A DNA stretch of 64,000 bases, from contig JARKNX010000097.1 in assembly GCA_029976025.1 (NCBI GenBank), forward strand, positions 1-64,000, read 5' to 3'. A program made the translations under genes and the position numbers. The notes under the pieces are model-generated. The model did no database searches. It was not told the origin of the DNA and saw nothing but the letters and a program-made list of their open reading frames with translations. How positions within the stretch are numbered: position 1 is the first letter of the stretch; each line of letters starts with the position of its first letter. Source of the stretch: Aggregatilineales bacterium. Its GTDB lineage: Bacteria > Chloroflexota > Anaerolineae > Aggregatilineales > Ch27. Below are positions 31,260 to 39,900 of the stretch, in pieces.

Positions 31260-31900
31260 CACCTGCTCACAGCGCGGACCACCGCCGCAATGTCGCGGGC
31301 TGTCGCGCCAATCTCAGCCAGCGAACGGCTCCCGCTCCCGGCCAGCCCATCCCCGGCGACGCCGCAGGCCGCCGCCCCGGCCCGCAGAAAGTCGCCGATG
31401 TTCCCGACATGGATAGCCCCGTTGCATATAAAATCCAGATGATCGAGCGGGCCGCGCATCGCTTTGAAGTAATCGATGCCGAGCGCCCCGGCGGGGAAGA
31501 ACTTGATCAGCCGGCAGCCGTGCGCGGCGGCCATCACGGCCTCGGTAGGTGTCGCTACGCCGGGCGCCATCAAGACGCCTGCTGCGTGGGCCGTGGAGAC
31601 CGAGGCGGGATCGAAGCTGGGAGCCACCAGGAACTGCGCGCCGCCCGCCAACGCCTCTTGCACCTGGGCGGGGTTGAGGACCGTGCCCATACCGACGAGC
31701 AGATCGTCCGGGAAGGCGCGGCGCAGGGCGGGCAGGGCTTCCCGCCAGTCGGGTGAATTATAGGTCAGCTCGATGACGCTCAGGTTGTGCTCCAGCAGGA
31801 CCCGGGCGACGGCGATGGCTTTTTCCGGTGGGAAGTCGCCGCGCAGCACGGCGACGATCCGGCAGGCGCGAATCTTCTGCAAAGCGAGATCAGGGTTCAT
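31259..31900 (-). CDS. eda: KDPG/KHG aldolase
   Basis: A 213-residue class I aldolase of the Entner-Doudoroff type, splitting 2-keto-3-deoxy-6-phosphogluconate (and possibly 4-hydroxy-2-oxoglutarate). Visible residues are the phosphate/active-site Arg in AVLRGD, the catalytic Glu in SVIELTYNSP, the Thr of GMGTVL and the Schiff-base Lys in RLIKFFPAG, all in the usual order. The phosphate loop is SGSGRS-like near the C terminus (AGSGSRS). GAGGAG precedes the ATG. It converges with the SIS gene, and upstream it is divergent from a beta-propeller lipoprotein. No edd gene is in the window. Confidence 0.93.
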   Translation of the reverse strand: MNPDLALQKIRACRIVAVLRGDFPPEKAIAVARVLLEHNLSVIELTYNSPDWREALPALRRAFPDDLLVGMGTVLNPAQVQEALAGGAQFLVAPSFDPASVSTAHAAGVLMAPGVATPTEAVMAAAHGCRLIKFFPAGALGIDYFKAMRGPLDHLDFICNGAIHVGNIGDFLRAGAAACGVAGDGLAGSGSRSLAEIGATARDIAAVVRAVSR

Positions 31901-32068
31901 CAGCGCACTCTCCTCGTGACAGTAACCCCGATTATAGGCGCTCCGGAGAGGGCGGGGTAAAGCCAGCCGGCTTCTGCTCGCTGCTGTTTTGCCTGCACTG
32001 GCAGGCCGGGTGTTATCTGGCCTATAATGCGAAATGTCCGGCGTGACCCGGCGGAGGAAGGTAACACC

Positions 32069-33307
32069 ATGGCCCGACCTGCCCTGTTGCTGTGCCTGCT
32101 GTTGGGGGTTGTCCTGCTGGCGGCCTGCGCCCAGCCGACCGCGATCGTGATCCCGACTGTGATTGCGCTGCCGAGCATCCCGCCGGCGCTGGCGGCGACC
32201 GGCACTGCCGCCGCCGTCCAGACGGCCGTCGCGCCGCCCACGCTGCCGCCGACCTGGACACCTGCCGCCCTTGCTTCACTGACTCCCTTGCCATCGCCTA
32301 CCGCGCCAGTCGCCGATACGACCACCGGCGACCGGCTGTTGTTCGTGGCCGATGGCGCAATTTACATAGTCGGAGTCGATGGCGCGGGGTTCAGAGGGCT
32401 GACCGGCAGCGCCCAGGCGCGCGATCTGGCGCTTTCGCCGGATGGGACGCAGATCGTATTTGTCGGGGCCGGATCCGGGAGCGCCAGCGAGGTTTATTTG
32501 CTGACGATCGACAGCGGCGAGGTGCGCCCCCTGACTGCGCTCGGGTACGCTGATGTGGTGGGCCCTTCCTGGCATCCGGACGGGCAGTCGATTGTCTTCG
32601 CAGCGGGCCAGGGGGGCGGCGACGCGCGCGACCTGTTTACCGTCCGGTCGGATGGGGGTGACCTGGAGCGGCGCACGGTGTTCGGCCAGCCTCCGCCAGC
32701 GGACGGCACAGGTGACGGATTCGTGGCAGTGGGCGTCTCTGACCCGCTGTTCGTGCCTGACGGATCGGGGATCGTATTCGCCGGGCCGGGGCTGGCCCTG
32801 CTGGACCTCGATACACAGCAGGTTCACGCGCTCACGATTCCCGGCGGATGGGGGAACGACACCAACCCGCGCTGGCGGCCGGGCACTTTTGAGCTGGCCT
32901 ATATCTCGTCGGAACAGGGCGACAGGGGCTATGCCGGCGGGCCGATCCGCAGCTTCGATCTGCTCACCTGGCAGGAAGAGGATGTTCCGCCGCCGCTGGC
33001 CAGCGTGTTCGCCCAGTCATTTCAAAACTCCGAAGACGGCCGGGCAATGATTATCGCCAGCAACTTCGGAGTCGTGCTGCTGGACTATGCCAGCCGGTCG
33101 GCGCGCTCAATTGCGGATACCGGCAGCCTGCTGCCGCGCGTCACGATCAGCCCGGACGGTTCCCGAATCGCCTACATGACGGCGAGCATAACCGGCGGAG
33201 CAATGCCGCAGCTCGTGCTCAATGACCGGACCGGGCGCAGCCCCCGGGTGTTGATGGACGTGGATGCCCAGGTACTCGGCGATCTGCTCTGGATTCCGGC
33301 GCGTTGA
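32069..33307 (+). CDS. Lipoprotein with TolB-like beta-propeller
   Basis: A 412-residue predicted lipoprotein. The signal LLLCLLLGVVLLAAC has a lipobox, followed by a linker rich in Ala, Pro and Thr. A six-blade type propeller of WD40-like/TolB repeats follows, shown by LALSPDGTQIVFVGAGSGSASEVYLLTIDSGEVR, SWHPDGQSIVFAAGQ, LFVPDGSGIVFAG and VTISPDGSRIAYMTAS. It probably binds a partner at the cell surface. The ATG at 32069 has GGAGGAAGG upstream; 14 codons of open frame before it lie in intergenic DNA. The function is unknown. Confidence 0.8.
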   Translation: MARPALLLCLLLGVVLLAACAQPTAIVIPTVIALPSIPPALAATGTAAAVQTAVAPPTLPPTWTPAALASLTPLPSPTAPVADTTTGDRLLFVADGAIYIVGVDGAGFRGLTGSAQARDLALSPDGTQIVFVGAGSGSASEVYLLTIDSGEVRPLTALGYADVVGPSWHPDGQSIVFAAGQGGGDARDLFTVRSDGGDLERRTVFGQPPPADGTGDGFVAVGVSDPLFVPDGSGIVFAGPGLALLDLDTQQVHALTIPGGWGNDTNPRWRPGTFELAYISSEQGDRGYAGGPIRSFDLLTWQEEDVPPPLASVFAQSFQNSEDGRAMIIASNFGVVLLDYASRSARSIADTGSLLPRVTISPDGSRIAYMTASITGGAMPQLVLNDRTGRSPRVLMDVDAQVLGDLLWIPAR

Positions 33308-33334
33308 ATGTTTTTGCGGCATCTCCTTTCGCCG

Positions 33335-34753
33335 CTAGCTGGCATGCTTGCCGTTGATGACCAGGCGGTGCAGCGCCTGTACCGCCCGCTGGGCGTCCCC
33401 GGAATTCACGACCAGGGACATGCTCACATCAGAAGACCCCTGGGCGATGACGATGACGTTGATCCGCTCTTCGGCCAGGGTGGTGAAGATGCGTGCGGCG
33501 ACGCCGGGAACCTCCCGCATACCGGCCCCGACGATGGTGATGATCTCGACTTCTTCCAGCGCCCACACCCGATCCACGTTCTGCAGCTTGATTTCCTCAG
33601 CCAGCTCTCTCTGAATGGCGCGGACAGCCCGTGTCGAATCCGAGGCGCGCACGACGAAGCAGAAGCTCTGCTCTGAGGAAGATTGAGAGATTACCAGCAG
33701 GTTCACATTCTCGCGGGCGACCGCGCTGAAGGTGCGCCCGGCGATGCCGGGCACGCCCACCATACCGCGCCCGGCGACGGTGATCAGATGCACGTCGGGG
33801 ATGATCGTGATGGCTTTGGCAACCGTGCCCAGTACCTCCGGCTCCGGCTGGATGCGCGTGCCGGGATGGGTCGGATTGAACGTGTTGCGCACCTGAATCG
33901 TCATGCCCTGTTCCATGACCGGGAGGATAGTCTTGGGATGCAGCACTTTGGCGCCAAAGAAAGCCAGCTCGCCGACTTCCCGGTAGGAGAGCACAGGGAT
34001 GACCTGCGCGCTGGGGTCGAGCCGGGGATCGGTGGTCATGACGCCGTCTACATCCGTCCAGATCCACAGTTCATCGGAATCGATACAGGCGGCCAGGATG
34101 CCGGCGCTGTAGTCGCTGCCGCCCCGGCCCAGCGTGGTGGTGATGCCATCTTCGGTTGCGCCGATGAAGCCGGTGACTATCGGGAGGATGCCCGCCTTCA
34201 GCTTGGGCACGAGTATCTCCTGCACGCGGGCGCGTGTTTTGTCCATCAGGGGCATCGCGCTCTGGAAGTGGCCGGTGGTCACAATCAGGTTGGTGGCGTC
34301 GATGGGCAGCGAAGCCGCGCCGAGTTCCTGCAAATGGGCGGCCAGCAGTCGGGCGCTCAGGCGCTCACCGATGGAGACGATGGCATCGGAGCCGCGCGGC
34401 GTCAGCTCGCCCAGGATGGCCACGCTGCGGCAGAAGTTCTGAAAGCCGTCGATCAGCCGGTGCAGCTCAGCCAGGAGCGCCTCCTGGGCTGCCGGGTTGT
34501 GGACAAGCTCGCGAGCGGCTTCGTGGTGGCGATCGCGCAGGGTAGCCGTGGCTTTGATATAAGCGTCGGTGTTGCCTTTCGCGGCGGCCCGGGCGGTGTT
34601 GATCAGAGTATCGGTGACCCCGGTCATGGCAGAGACAACAGTCAGGACTTCGTTTCCGTTCGCCGCCGAATCCTGCACAATCTGCGCTACACCCCGAATA
34701 AGCCGGGCGTCACCCATGGACGATCCGCCGAATTTGAAGGTCAGGACTGACAT
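33335..34753 (-). CDS. lysC: Aspartate kinase
   Basis: A 472-residue monofunctional aspartokinase, the first step to lysine, threonine and methionine. It has the kinase start VLTFKFGGSSMGD (the KFGGSS motif is at 7-12), SIGERLSARLLA near 126, LGRGGSDYSA near 208, and two C-terminal ACT domains (about 325-395 and 405-465: TVAGRGMVGVPGIAGRTFSAV and TIVGAGMREVPGVAARIF) for feedback control. It resembles the kinase half of the long ThrA/LysC type rather than the short alpha/beta type. The ATG at 34753 follows GAGGAG. A SAM-I riboswitch controls it, tying the pathway to methionine supply. Confidence 0.96.
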   Translation of the reverse strand: MSVLTFKFGGSSMGDARLIRGVAQIVQDSAANGNEVLTVVSAMTGVTDTLINTARAAAKGNTDAYIKATATLRDRHHEAARELVHNPAAQEALLAELHRLIDGFQNFCRSVAILGELTPRGSDAIVSIGERLSARLLAAHLQELGAASLPIDATNLIVTTGHFQSAMPLMDKTRARVQEILVPKLKAGILPIVTGFIGATEDGITTTLGRGGSDYSAGILAACIDSDELWIWTDVDGVMTTDPRLDPSAQVIPVLSYREVGELAFFGAKVLHPKTILPVMEQGMTIQVRNTFNPTHPGTRIQPEPEVLGTVAKAITIIPDVHLITVAGRGMVGVPGIAGRTFSAVARENVNLLVISQSSSEQSFCFVVRASDSTRAVRAIQRELAEEIKLQNVDRVWALEEVEIITIVGAGMREVPGVAARIFTTLAEERINVIVIAQGSSDVSMSLVVNSGDAQRAVQALHRLVINGKHAS

Positions 34754-34806
34754 GACATGCTGCTCCTCTTGCTGGAACGGAACACTCCGGAGCCGGCGTC
34801 TGTAAC

Positions 34807-34842
34807 AAAAAAGCGCGCTCTTACTTCAGGGAGAGAGCGCGC
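34807..34842 (-). terminator. Expression-platform terminator of the lysC riboswitch
   Basis: On the minus strand GCGCGCTCT pairs perfectly with AGAGCGCGC (9 bp) around a 12-base loop, followed by six T residues, directly upstream of lysC. Confidence 0.9.
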
Positions 34843-34876
34843 CAGATTTACGGCAGGTATTTTGTCACCAGACATG

Positions 34877-35001
34877 CTCTCATCTTCCAGAATGATACTC
34901 TGCCGGACTTGGCACCTTCTCTCAACTGGCCATACCGGGGCCAGCTTGAGAGGGTTGCCGCGGTTTCATAGGGCCGTTCCCTCCACCGCTCTGGATAAGA
35001 G
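34877..35001 (-). promoter_or_regulatory. SAM-I (S-box) riboswitch of lysC
   Basis: On the minus strand P1 is CTCTTATC (35001-34994) with GATGAGAG (34884-34877). The S-box core motifs GGAGGGAACGGCCC, GAAACCGCGGCAACCC and AAGGTGCCAAGTCC follow in order. The P3 arm is longer than in the metH switch (TCTCAAGCTGGC with GCCAGTTGAGA). It binds SAM and, through the terminator, represses aspartate kinase. Confidence 0.95.
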
Positions 35002-35031
35002 TGTTCGTATAGGGTTGGTAAAGTGGCCGGG

Positions 35032-35060
35032 ATACTAGCACGGCGGCCGGGGGCTGTCAA
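35032..35060 (-). promoter_or_regulatory. lysC promoter
   Basis: TTGACA (35060-35055) and TAGTAT (35037-35032) are exactly 17 bases apart on the minus strand, about 30 bases upstream of the aptamer. Confidence 0.82.
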
Positions 35061-35137
35061 GGTATATCTCGCCCTTGTTCCCGGCCGGAGATGCGCGTAT
35101 AACGGGAGGATGGATTCTGGCGAAGGAGGACATACCT

Positions 35138-36310
35138 GTGCGTATCCTGGTTGCGCCGAACGCTTTTAAGGGCGCGCTTACAGCAACAGAGGCGGCGGAG
35201 TGCATCCGGTGCGGCCTGGCGCGCTCAGGTCTCGATTGCGCTGTGGACGTGATGCCGATTGCTGACGGCGGCGACGATACCCTGGAAGTGCTGACGGCCG
35301 GCGGCGGCGAAGTCCGGATGCTGGAAGTTGAGGGGCCGCTGGGGCAGCCGGTTCGGGCGGCCTGGGGCCTGCTGAGCGGGGGAGAAACGGCGATCGTTGA
35401 GATGGCGCGGGCTTCCGGGCTGAAGCTGCTCGCGCCAGAGGAGCGCGATCCGCTGCGCGCTTCGACTTATGGCACAGGCCAGATTATTGCGGCGGCGGTT
35501 GCGGCCGGCGCCAGGCGGATCATCGTCGGCGTCGGCGGCAGTGCGACTGTGGACGGTGGCGGCGGATGCTTGCAGGCGCTCGGCATCCGCCTGTTGGACG
35601 CGGGCGGGCGAGATGTGCCGCGCGGCGGCGGCTCGCTGGAGCAGGTGGCCCGGATTGAGACGGACGGGTTGCTCGCCCCGCTGCGCGAGCGGCAGGTGCA
35701 GATTCTGGTGGCCTGCGATGTGACTAACCCGACGCTGGGTCCAACCGGCGCGGCGGCGATCTTTGGGCCGCAGAAGGGCGCTTCGCCGGAGCAGGTGCAG
35801 ATTCTAGAAACGGCCCTGGCCCACTTTTTCACGCTCACTGCCGAACAGGTCGGGCCGGATGTGCGCCAGATGCCTGGCGGGGGAGCGGCAGGCGCGCTTT
35901 CCGCCGGACTCGCAGCTTTTCTGGGGGCCGAGCTGCGCAGCGGGATCGCCCTGGTGCTGGAGGCGCTGCGCTTTACGGAACGGCTGATCGGCGTCGATCT
36001 GGTGATCACGGGGGAGGGGCGGATGGATGCGCAGACGCTGGGCGGCAAGGGCCCGCTCGGCCTGGCGCAGGCAGCTCGCGCACGCGGCGTGCCCACCGTG
36101 GCGCTGGTCGGCGCAATCGACGACAGTGAAGATGCGCTGCTGGCAGCGGGGTTGGCCGCCGTGATCCCGATTGCGCGCGGGCCGATGGCGCTGCCGGACG
36201 CTATGGCGGAGGCGGCAACCCTGCTGGAGGCGGCAGCGGCGCGGGTGGGGCGGCTGCTGTACCTTGGCAGTTCTCATTCGGCAGCGACAGATAGTGGGGG
36301 TGATCGATGA
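35138..36310 (+). CDS. Glycerate kinase (GarK/GlxK type)
   Basis: A 390-residue class I glycerate kinase, phosphorylating D-glycerate to a phosphoglycerate with ATP. It has the family start VRILVAPNAFKGALTATEAA, MPIADGGDDTLEVL near 40, GTGQIIAAAVAAGARRIIVGVGGSATVDGGGGCLQALG near 115-150 and LVITGEGRMDAQTLGGKGP near 290. The GTG at 35138 has AAGGAGG eight bases upstream, so the preceding 21 codons of open frame are not coding. It overlaps the acyltransferase gene by four bases. The promoter is not clear; the lysC promoter is divergent from it. Confidence 0.92.
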   Translation: MRILVAPNAFKGALTATEAAECIRCGLARSGLDCAVDVMPIADGGDDTLEVLTAGGGEVRMLEVEGPLGQPVRAAWGLLSGGETAIVEMARASGLKLLAPEERDPLRASTYGTGQIIAAAVAAGARRIIVGVGGSATVDGGGGCLQALGIRLLDAGGRDVPRGGGSLEQVARIETDGLLAPLRERQVQILVACDVTNPTLGPTGAAAIFGPQKGASPEQVQILETALAHFFTLTAEQVGPDVRQMPGGGAAGALSAGLAAFLGAELRSGIALVLEALRFTERLIGVDLVITGEGRMDAQTLGGKGPLGLAQAARARGVPTVALVGAIDDSEDALLAAGLAAVIPIARGPMALPDAMAEAATLLEAAAARVGRLLYLGSSHSAATDSGGDR

Positions 36311-37374
36311 CGGACAGCGTGTCTTTTGAGCGCAGTCGTTCCCGGCGGAGGCGCTTTCTTCGCCAGCTGGTGAGGATGCTTCAACCCCTGGTCTCGCGCG
36401 TTGAGGTGCGCGGGGTTGAGCGTATCCCGGAGCGCGGCCCGCTACTGCTGCTCTTCAGCCACCTCTCCACGCTGGATGGCGTGCTGGTCGTGGCGAACGT
36501 GCCGCGTGAAATTGAGCTGGTCGGGCCGGGTGACTTCCCCGCGACGGCGCTGGAGAACCGGGTGATGGACAGCTACGGGCTGATCCGGGTCAACCGGGGG
36601 CGGCCTGATCGGGCCAGTTTGCGCCGTATGGTGGATATCCTGCGGGCGGGGAAGATGCTGGCTATTGCGCCCGGAGGAGGGACCTGGGAGAAAGGCCCTC
36701 TGGAAGCCAAGCCCGGGCCGTTCTACCTCTCCCAGGTCACCGGCGCACCGATGATGCCGGTGGCGATCGGCGGCATGTACGAAGCGCCGACGCCGGGCCT
36801 GCGCGTCTTCCTGCGCCGCCCGCGCGTGACGATCGCCTTTGGCGACGTGATTCCGCCGGTGCCGCGCGGCGCAGATACCGCGGAACGCGAGGCGCAGATT
36901 CAAGAAGCCTCCGACCGGGTGATGGGCCAACTGTTCGCTTTGCTGCCGGAAGAAGATCAATGCCTCTACCAGCGATGGGCGCGGGCGCGCTACGATCTGC
37001 GTGTGACATTCGCCACGCTGGAGGACGATTCGCCTCTGGCCTATGACGGCCCGCCGCTGCCGGATTTGAGCGCCGTGGGGGAGTTTGCCGGCAAGCCCAA
37101 CCTGTTCCGCCCTGTGCATGTGAATGCCCGCCTGAATGTGGAGCCTTTCCTCCAGGCGCGTTTCTTCGCGCCGCTGGAAGTGCAGATCGCGGCGCGGGAG
37201 CTGGCCGATCTGCTGACTCACCCCCCGTACGAGGTCTACCTGCCTTACCGCCTGGGTGAGGAGAAGGCGCGGCTGGCGCTTGAGGGGCTGCGGGCGCTGC
37301 ACGATACGGCCTGCCCCTGGGCGATTGCGCACCACGCCCGTATCAGACTTGAGCCATTGATGAAGGACACATGA
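36307..37374 (+). CDS. PlsC-type acyltransferase with conserved C-terminal extension (copy 1)
   Basis: A 355-residue protein. Residues of about 30-205 are a PlsC-like glycerolipid acyltransferase domain with the HX4D motif HLSTLD near 54-59 and the GGTWEKGP and PVAIGGMY segments. Residues of about 215-355 form a second domain shared closely with the gene at 37491 (YDGPPLPDLSAVGEF, KPNLFRPV, ARFFAPLEVQIAA, PYRLGEE, CPWAIA). It likely acylates lysophosphatidate or a related lipid at the membrane. There is no obvious transmembrane helix. The ATG overlaps the glycerate kinase stop. The second domain is one I do not recognise. Confidence 0.85.
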   Translation: MTDSVSFERSRSRRRRFLRQLVRMLQPLVSRVEVRGVERIPERGPLLLLFSHLSTLDGVLVVANVPREIELVGPGDFPATALENRVMDSYGLIRVNRGRPDRASLRRMVDILRAGKMLAIAPGGGTWEKGPLEAKPGPFYLSQVTGAPMMPVAIGGMYEAPTPGLRVFLRRPRVTIAFGDVIPPVPRGADTAEREAQIQEASDRVMGQLFALLPEEDQCLYQRWARARYDLRVTFATLEDDSPLAYDGPPLPDLSAVGEFAGKPNLFRPVHVNARLNVEPFLQARFFAPLEVQIAARELADLLTHPPYEVYLPYRLGEEKARLALEGLRALHDTACPWAIAHHARIRLEPLMKDT

Positions 37375-37391
37375 AAGTCCACTTAAGTTTT

Positions 37392-37411
37392 GATGCAGAG
37401 CAGCATCTTTT
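37392..37411 (+). terminator. Weak terminator after acyltransferase copy 1
   Basis: GATGC pairs with GCATC around AGAGCA, followed by TTTTAT. The stem is short, so termination is likely partial. Confidence 0.5.
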
Positions 37412-37419
37412 ATAGAGTT

Positions 37420-37448
37420 TTGTGTTCTAACCTGTTGAGTGGTATATA
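37420..37448 (+). promoter_or_regulatory. Promoter of acyltransferase copy 2
   Basis: TTGTGT (37420-37425) and TATATA (37443-37448) are 17 bases apart, about 42 bases before the GTG start. Confidence 0.6.
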
Positions 37449-37490
37449 CCCTGCTGCGGCAGTCGGACAGGCTATTACTGGAGTTTCAGG

Positions 37491-38636
37491 GTGACAGATA
37501 CGATACAGACGGTGGCGACCAATACCATCTGGTTGCAAACCGATGTGATCAAGCTCGGCTCGCTGGGGTCGCTGCGCGTCAGGCGGCTGATGATCAACCC
37601 GCTGCGGCTGCGGCGCCGCTTTCTGCATGGCCTTGCCCATACCTTTCATAACGTGATGACCCGGTCCACCGTGCTGGGGCTGGAAAATATCCCGCCGCAC
37701 GGCCCGCTGCTGATCCTGCCCAACCATATCTCGAATCTGGATGGGATTATGGTGCTGGCCTACTACCCGCGCCAGATTGAGATGGTCGGGCCGGGAGACT
37801 TCAAAATGATCACGCTCAAAGACTGGATGCTGCGGTCCTACGGTGTCACGCCAATCAACCGGGGACGGGCGGATACTGCCGCGCTCCGGGCGATCACCAC
37901 CCACCTGCGCGACGGCAAAGACCTGTTGATGTTCCCCTCCGGCGGGATGTGGGAGACGCGCCGCTTCGAGGCCAAGGAAGGCGCGGCGTACCTGTCGCAG
38001 ATCACCCAGACGCCGATCCTGCCGGTCGGCATCAGCGGGACTTATCTGAAGTCCAACGATGCCTTTTTCGGCAGACAGCCTTCGCTGACCATCCATTACG
38101 GCCCGTTGATACCGCCGGTCCCGCCCAGCCGGGATCGCCGCCGCCGTGAAGCCGATCTGGACGCCGCCTCGCGCGATATTATGGCGCGCATCTGGGACCT
38201 GCTGGAGCCAGCGCAGCAGGAACAGTACCGGCGCTGGGCGCGCGAGGAATACAGCCTGCGGGTCGAGTTCCGCCGCGAAGATGATGATACCCCGCTGGTT
38301 TATGATGGGCCGGCGCTCCCGGATATGGCTGCGCTGGCCGAATTCATCGCCAAGCCAAACCTGTTCCGTCCGATGTGGCAGAATGCCGGGCTGCATCTCG
38401 AGCCTTTTCGTGAAGCGCGTTACTTCGCCCCGCTGGAGGTCCAGATGGCGGCTGGCGATCTCCATGCTCTGCTGCACGGCGCGTTTGATCGCTATGTGCC
38501 GTACCGGATGGGCGACGAAGCCGCCGCGCAGGTGAGCGACGCCCTGCTCGCCCTGCGCCATGTGATTGCACCCTGGGCGATCGCCCGGAACGCCCGCATC
38601 CGGCTGACGCCGCTGTGCGTCGATCCGGCGCAGTAG
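37491..38636 (+). CDS. PlsC-type acyltransferase with conserved C-terminal extension (copy 2)
   Basis: A 381-residue paralogue of copy 1. The HX4D motif is HISNLD, preceded by GPLLILPN; FPSGGMWETRRFEAKEGAAYLSQ and PILPVGISGTY follow. The C-terminal half keeps the unusual shared domain (YDGPALPDMAALAEF, KPNLFRPM, ARYFAPLEVQMAA, PYRMGDE, APWAIARNARIRL). The copy has a longer N-terminal lead with a basic stretch (RRLMINPLRLRRRFLHGL) suited to membrane contact. It starts at GTG 37491 with GGAG about 10 bases upstream. It has its own promoter, so the pair may be regulated differently. Confidence 0.85.
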   Translation: MTDTIQTVATNTIWLQTDVIKLGSLGSLRVRRLMINPLRLRRRFLHGLAHTFHNVMTRSTVLGLENIPPHGPLLILPNHISNLDGIMVLAYYPRQIEMVGPGDFKMITLKDWMLRSYGVTPINRGRADTAALRAITTHLRDGKDLLMFPSGGMWETRRFEAKEGAAYLSQITQTPILPVGISGTYLKSNDAFFGRQPSLTIHYGPLIPPVPPSRDRRRREADLDAASRDIMARIWDLLEPAQQEQYRRWAREEYSLRVEFRREDDDTPLVYDGPALPDMAALAEFIAKPNLFRPMWQNAGLHLEPFREARYFAPLEVQMAAGDLHALLHGAFDRYVPYRMGDEAAAQVSDALLALRHVIAPWAIARNARIRLTPLCVDPAQ

Positions 38637-38640
38637 CGCG

Positions 38641-39882
38641 CTAGAATCCCCCGTTACGGGCCACCTCTCCCAGCCAGCGCGCGCTCGGCTTGACGATGCG
38701 CTCCTGGGTGTCGCGGTTGACGGCGATAATGCCGAATACCGGGCGGTAACCCAGTGACCATTCGTAGTTGTCGAAGGCCGACCAGGCGTAGAAGCCGCGC
38801 ACATCCAGACCGTCCTGCAGGCAGCGGGCGACGCCTTCCAGCGCGCGCCGGTAGTAGGCGGCGCGACGGGTATCGTCGGTAGTGGCGATGCCGTTCTCGG
38901 TGACGATTGTGGGCACGCCGGCGATCTGATGGGCGTAGCGGAGGGTGGCTTCCAGCGCCTCCGGCCAGAACTCGTAGTACATCTGCGTCAGCTCCACGCC
39001 TTCTTCCGGGGGCAGTTTGCCATCCGGCCCGAAGCGTTCGCGGCTGTAAGTTTGCACGCCGACGAAGTCATCTCCTCGCGCGGCCTCCAGAAAGACGTCC
39101 TGAATGCGATGCCGGATTGTGTCGCGGACAGCTTCGCCGCCGGATACGGCCTGCAGGTCCTGCAGGGCGATGGTCATACCGACCGGCAGAGCGGGGCGCT
39201 CCGCCTTGATAGCGGCGACGGCGTTCTGGTGCGCCAGCAGGATCACATCGCGGACCCGGTCCGTGGCTGCGTACAGGAAGCAGTGAAAGTCGCCCGGCCC
39301 GATTCCCAGCGCACGGGCGGCGTGGATGACAAATGCCGGCGGCTCTCCGCGGCTGGCGATGCCGGAGGGTAGCAGACCAAGCTCGGAGAGCAGAAAGGCG
39401 ATGTTGACCTCATTTATGGTGCAGATGGAGTCGATCAGATCGCCCAGATCGCGGGCAATGCGCCCGCAGTAGCGCGCGAAGCTCGCGGCTGTCGCCGGGT
39501 CAGCCCACCCTCCCCGGGCGATCACCCAGCGTGGCGAGCTGAAGTGATGCAGGGTGACCATCGGCCTGAGGCCGTGGGCGCGGCAGGCCAGCAGCATCTG
39601 CCGGTAGTGGTTGATAGCGGCGGGCGAGAAGAAACCGTCCTCCGGCTCCACCCGCGCCCACTCAATCGAGAAGCGATAGCTGTTGAAGCCGAGGTCGGCC
39701 AGCAGGGCGATATCCTCCGGGTAGCGGTGGTAGTGATCCACGGCGTCGCCGGAAGGCTCGACGAACGGCGTCCCCGGCACATGCTCCAGCAGCCAGATGT
39801 CGCTGTTGATATTGTTGCCTTCCACCTGATGGGCGGCGGTGGCAGTCCCCCAGAGGAAATTGGGCGGGAAGCGGGTATCCAT
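38641..39882 (-). CDS. GH1 family glycosidase (beta-glucosidase-like)
   Basis: A 413-residue retaining glycoside hydrolase of family 1. The start FPPNFLWGTATAAHQVEG is the family signature; the acid/base Glu lies in CTINEVN (the usual NEP is NEV here) and the nucleophile Glu in TIVTENG. The C-terminal GFYAWSAFDNYEWSLGYRPVFGI is also typical. It has no signal peptide, so it acts on imported beta-glycosides in the cytosol. AAGGAGG precedes the ATG by nine bases; it lies 18 bases downstream of uvrC on the same strand. Substrate choice is open. Confidence 0.94.
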   Translation of the reverse strand: MDTRFPPNFLWGTATAAHQVEGNNINSDIWLLEHVPGTPFVEPSGDAVDHYHRYPEDIALLADLGFNSYRFSIEWARVEPEDGFFSPAAINHYRQMLLACRAHGLRPMVTLHHFSSPRWVIARGGWADPATAASFARYCGRIARDLGDLIDSICTINEVNIAFLLSELGLLPSGIASRGEPPAFVIHAARALGIGPGDFHCFLYAATDRVRDVILLAHQNAVAAIKAERPALPVGMTIALQDLQAVSGGEAVRDTIRHRIQDVFLEAARGDDFVGVQTYSRERFGPDGKLPPEEGVELTQMYYEFWPEALEATLRYAHQIAGVPTIVTENGIATTDDTRRAAYYRRALEGVARCLQDGLDVRGFYAWSAFDNYEWSLGYRPVFGIIAVNRDTQERIVKPSARWLGEVARNGGF

Positions 39883-39900
39883 CTGAGGCGACCTCCTTAA

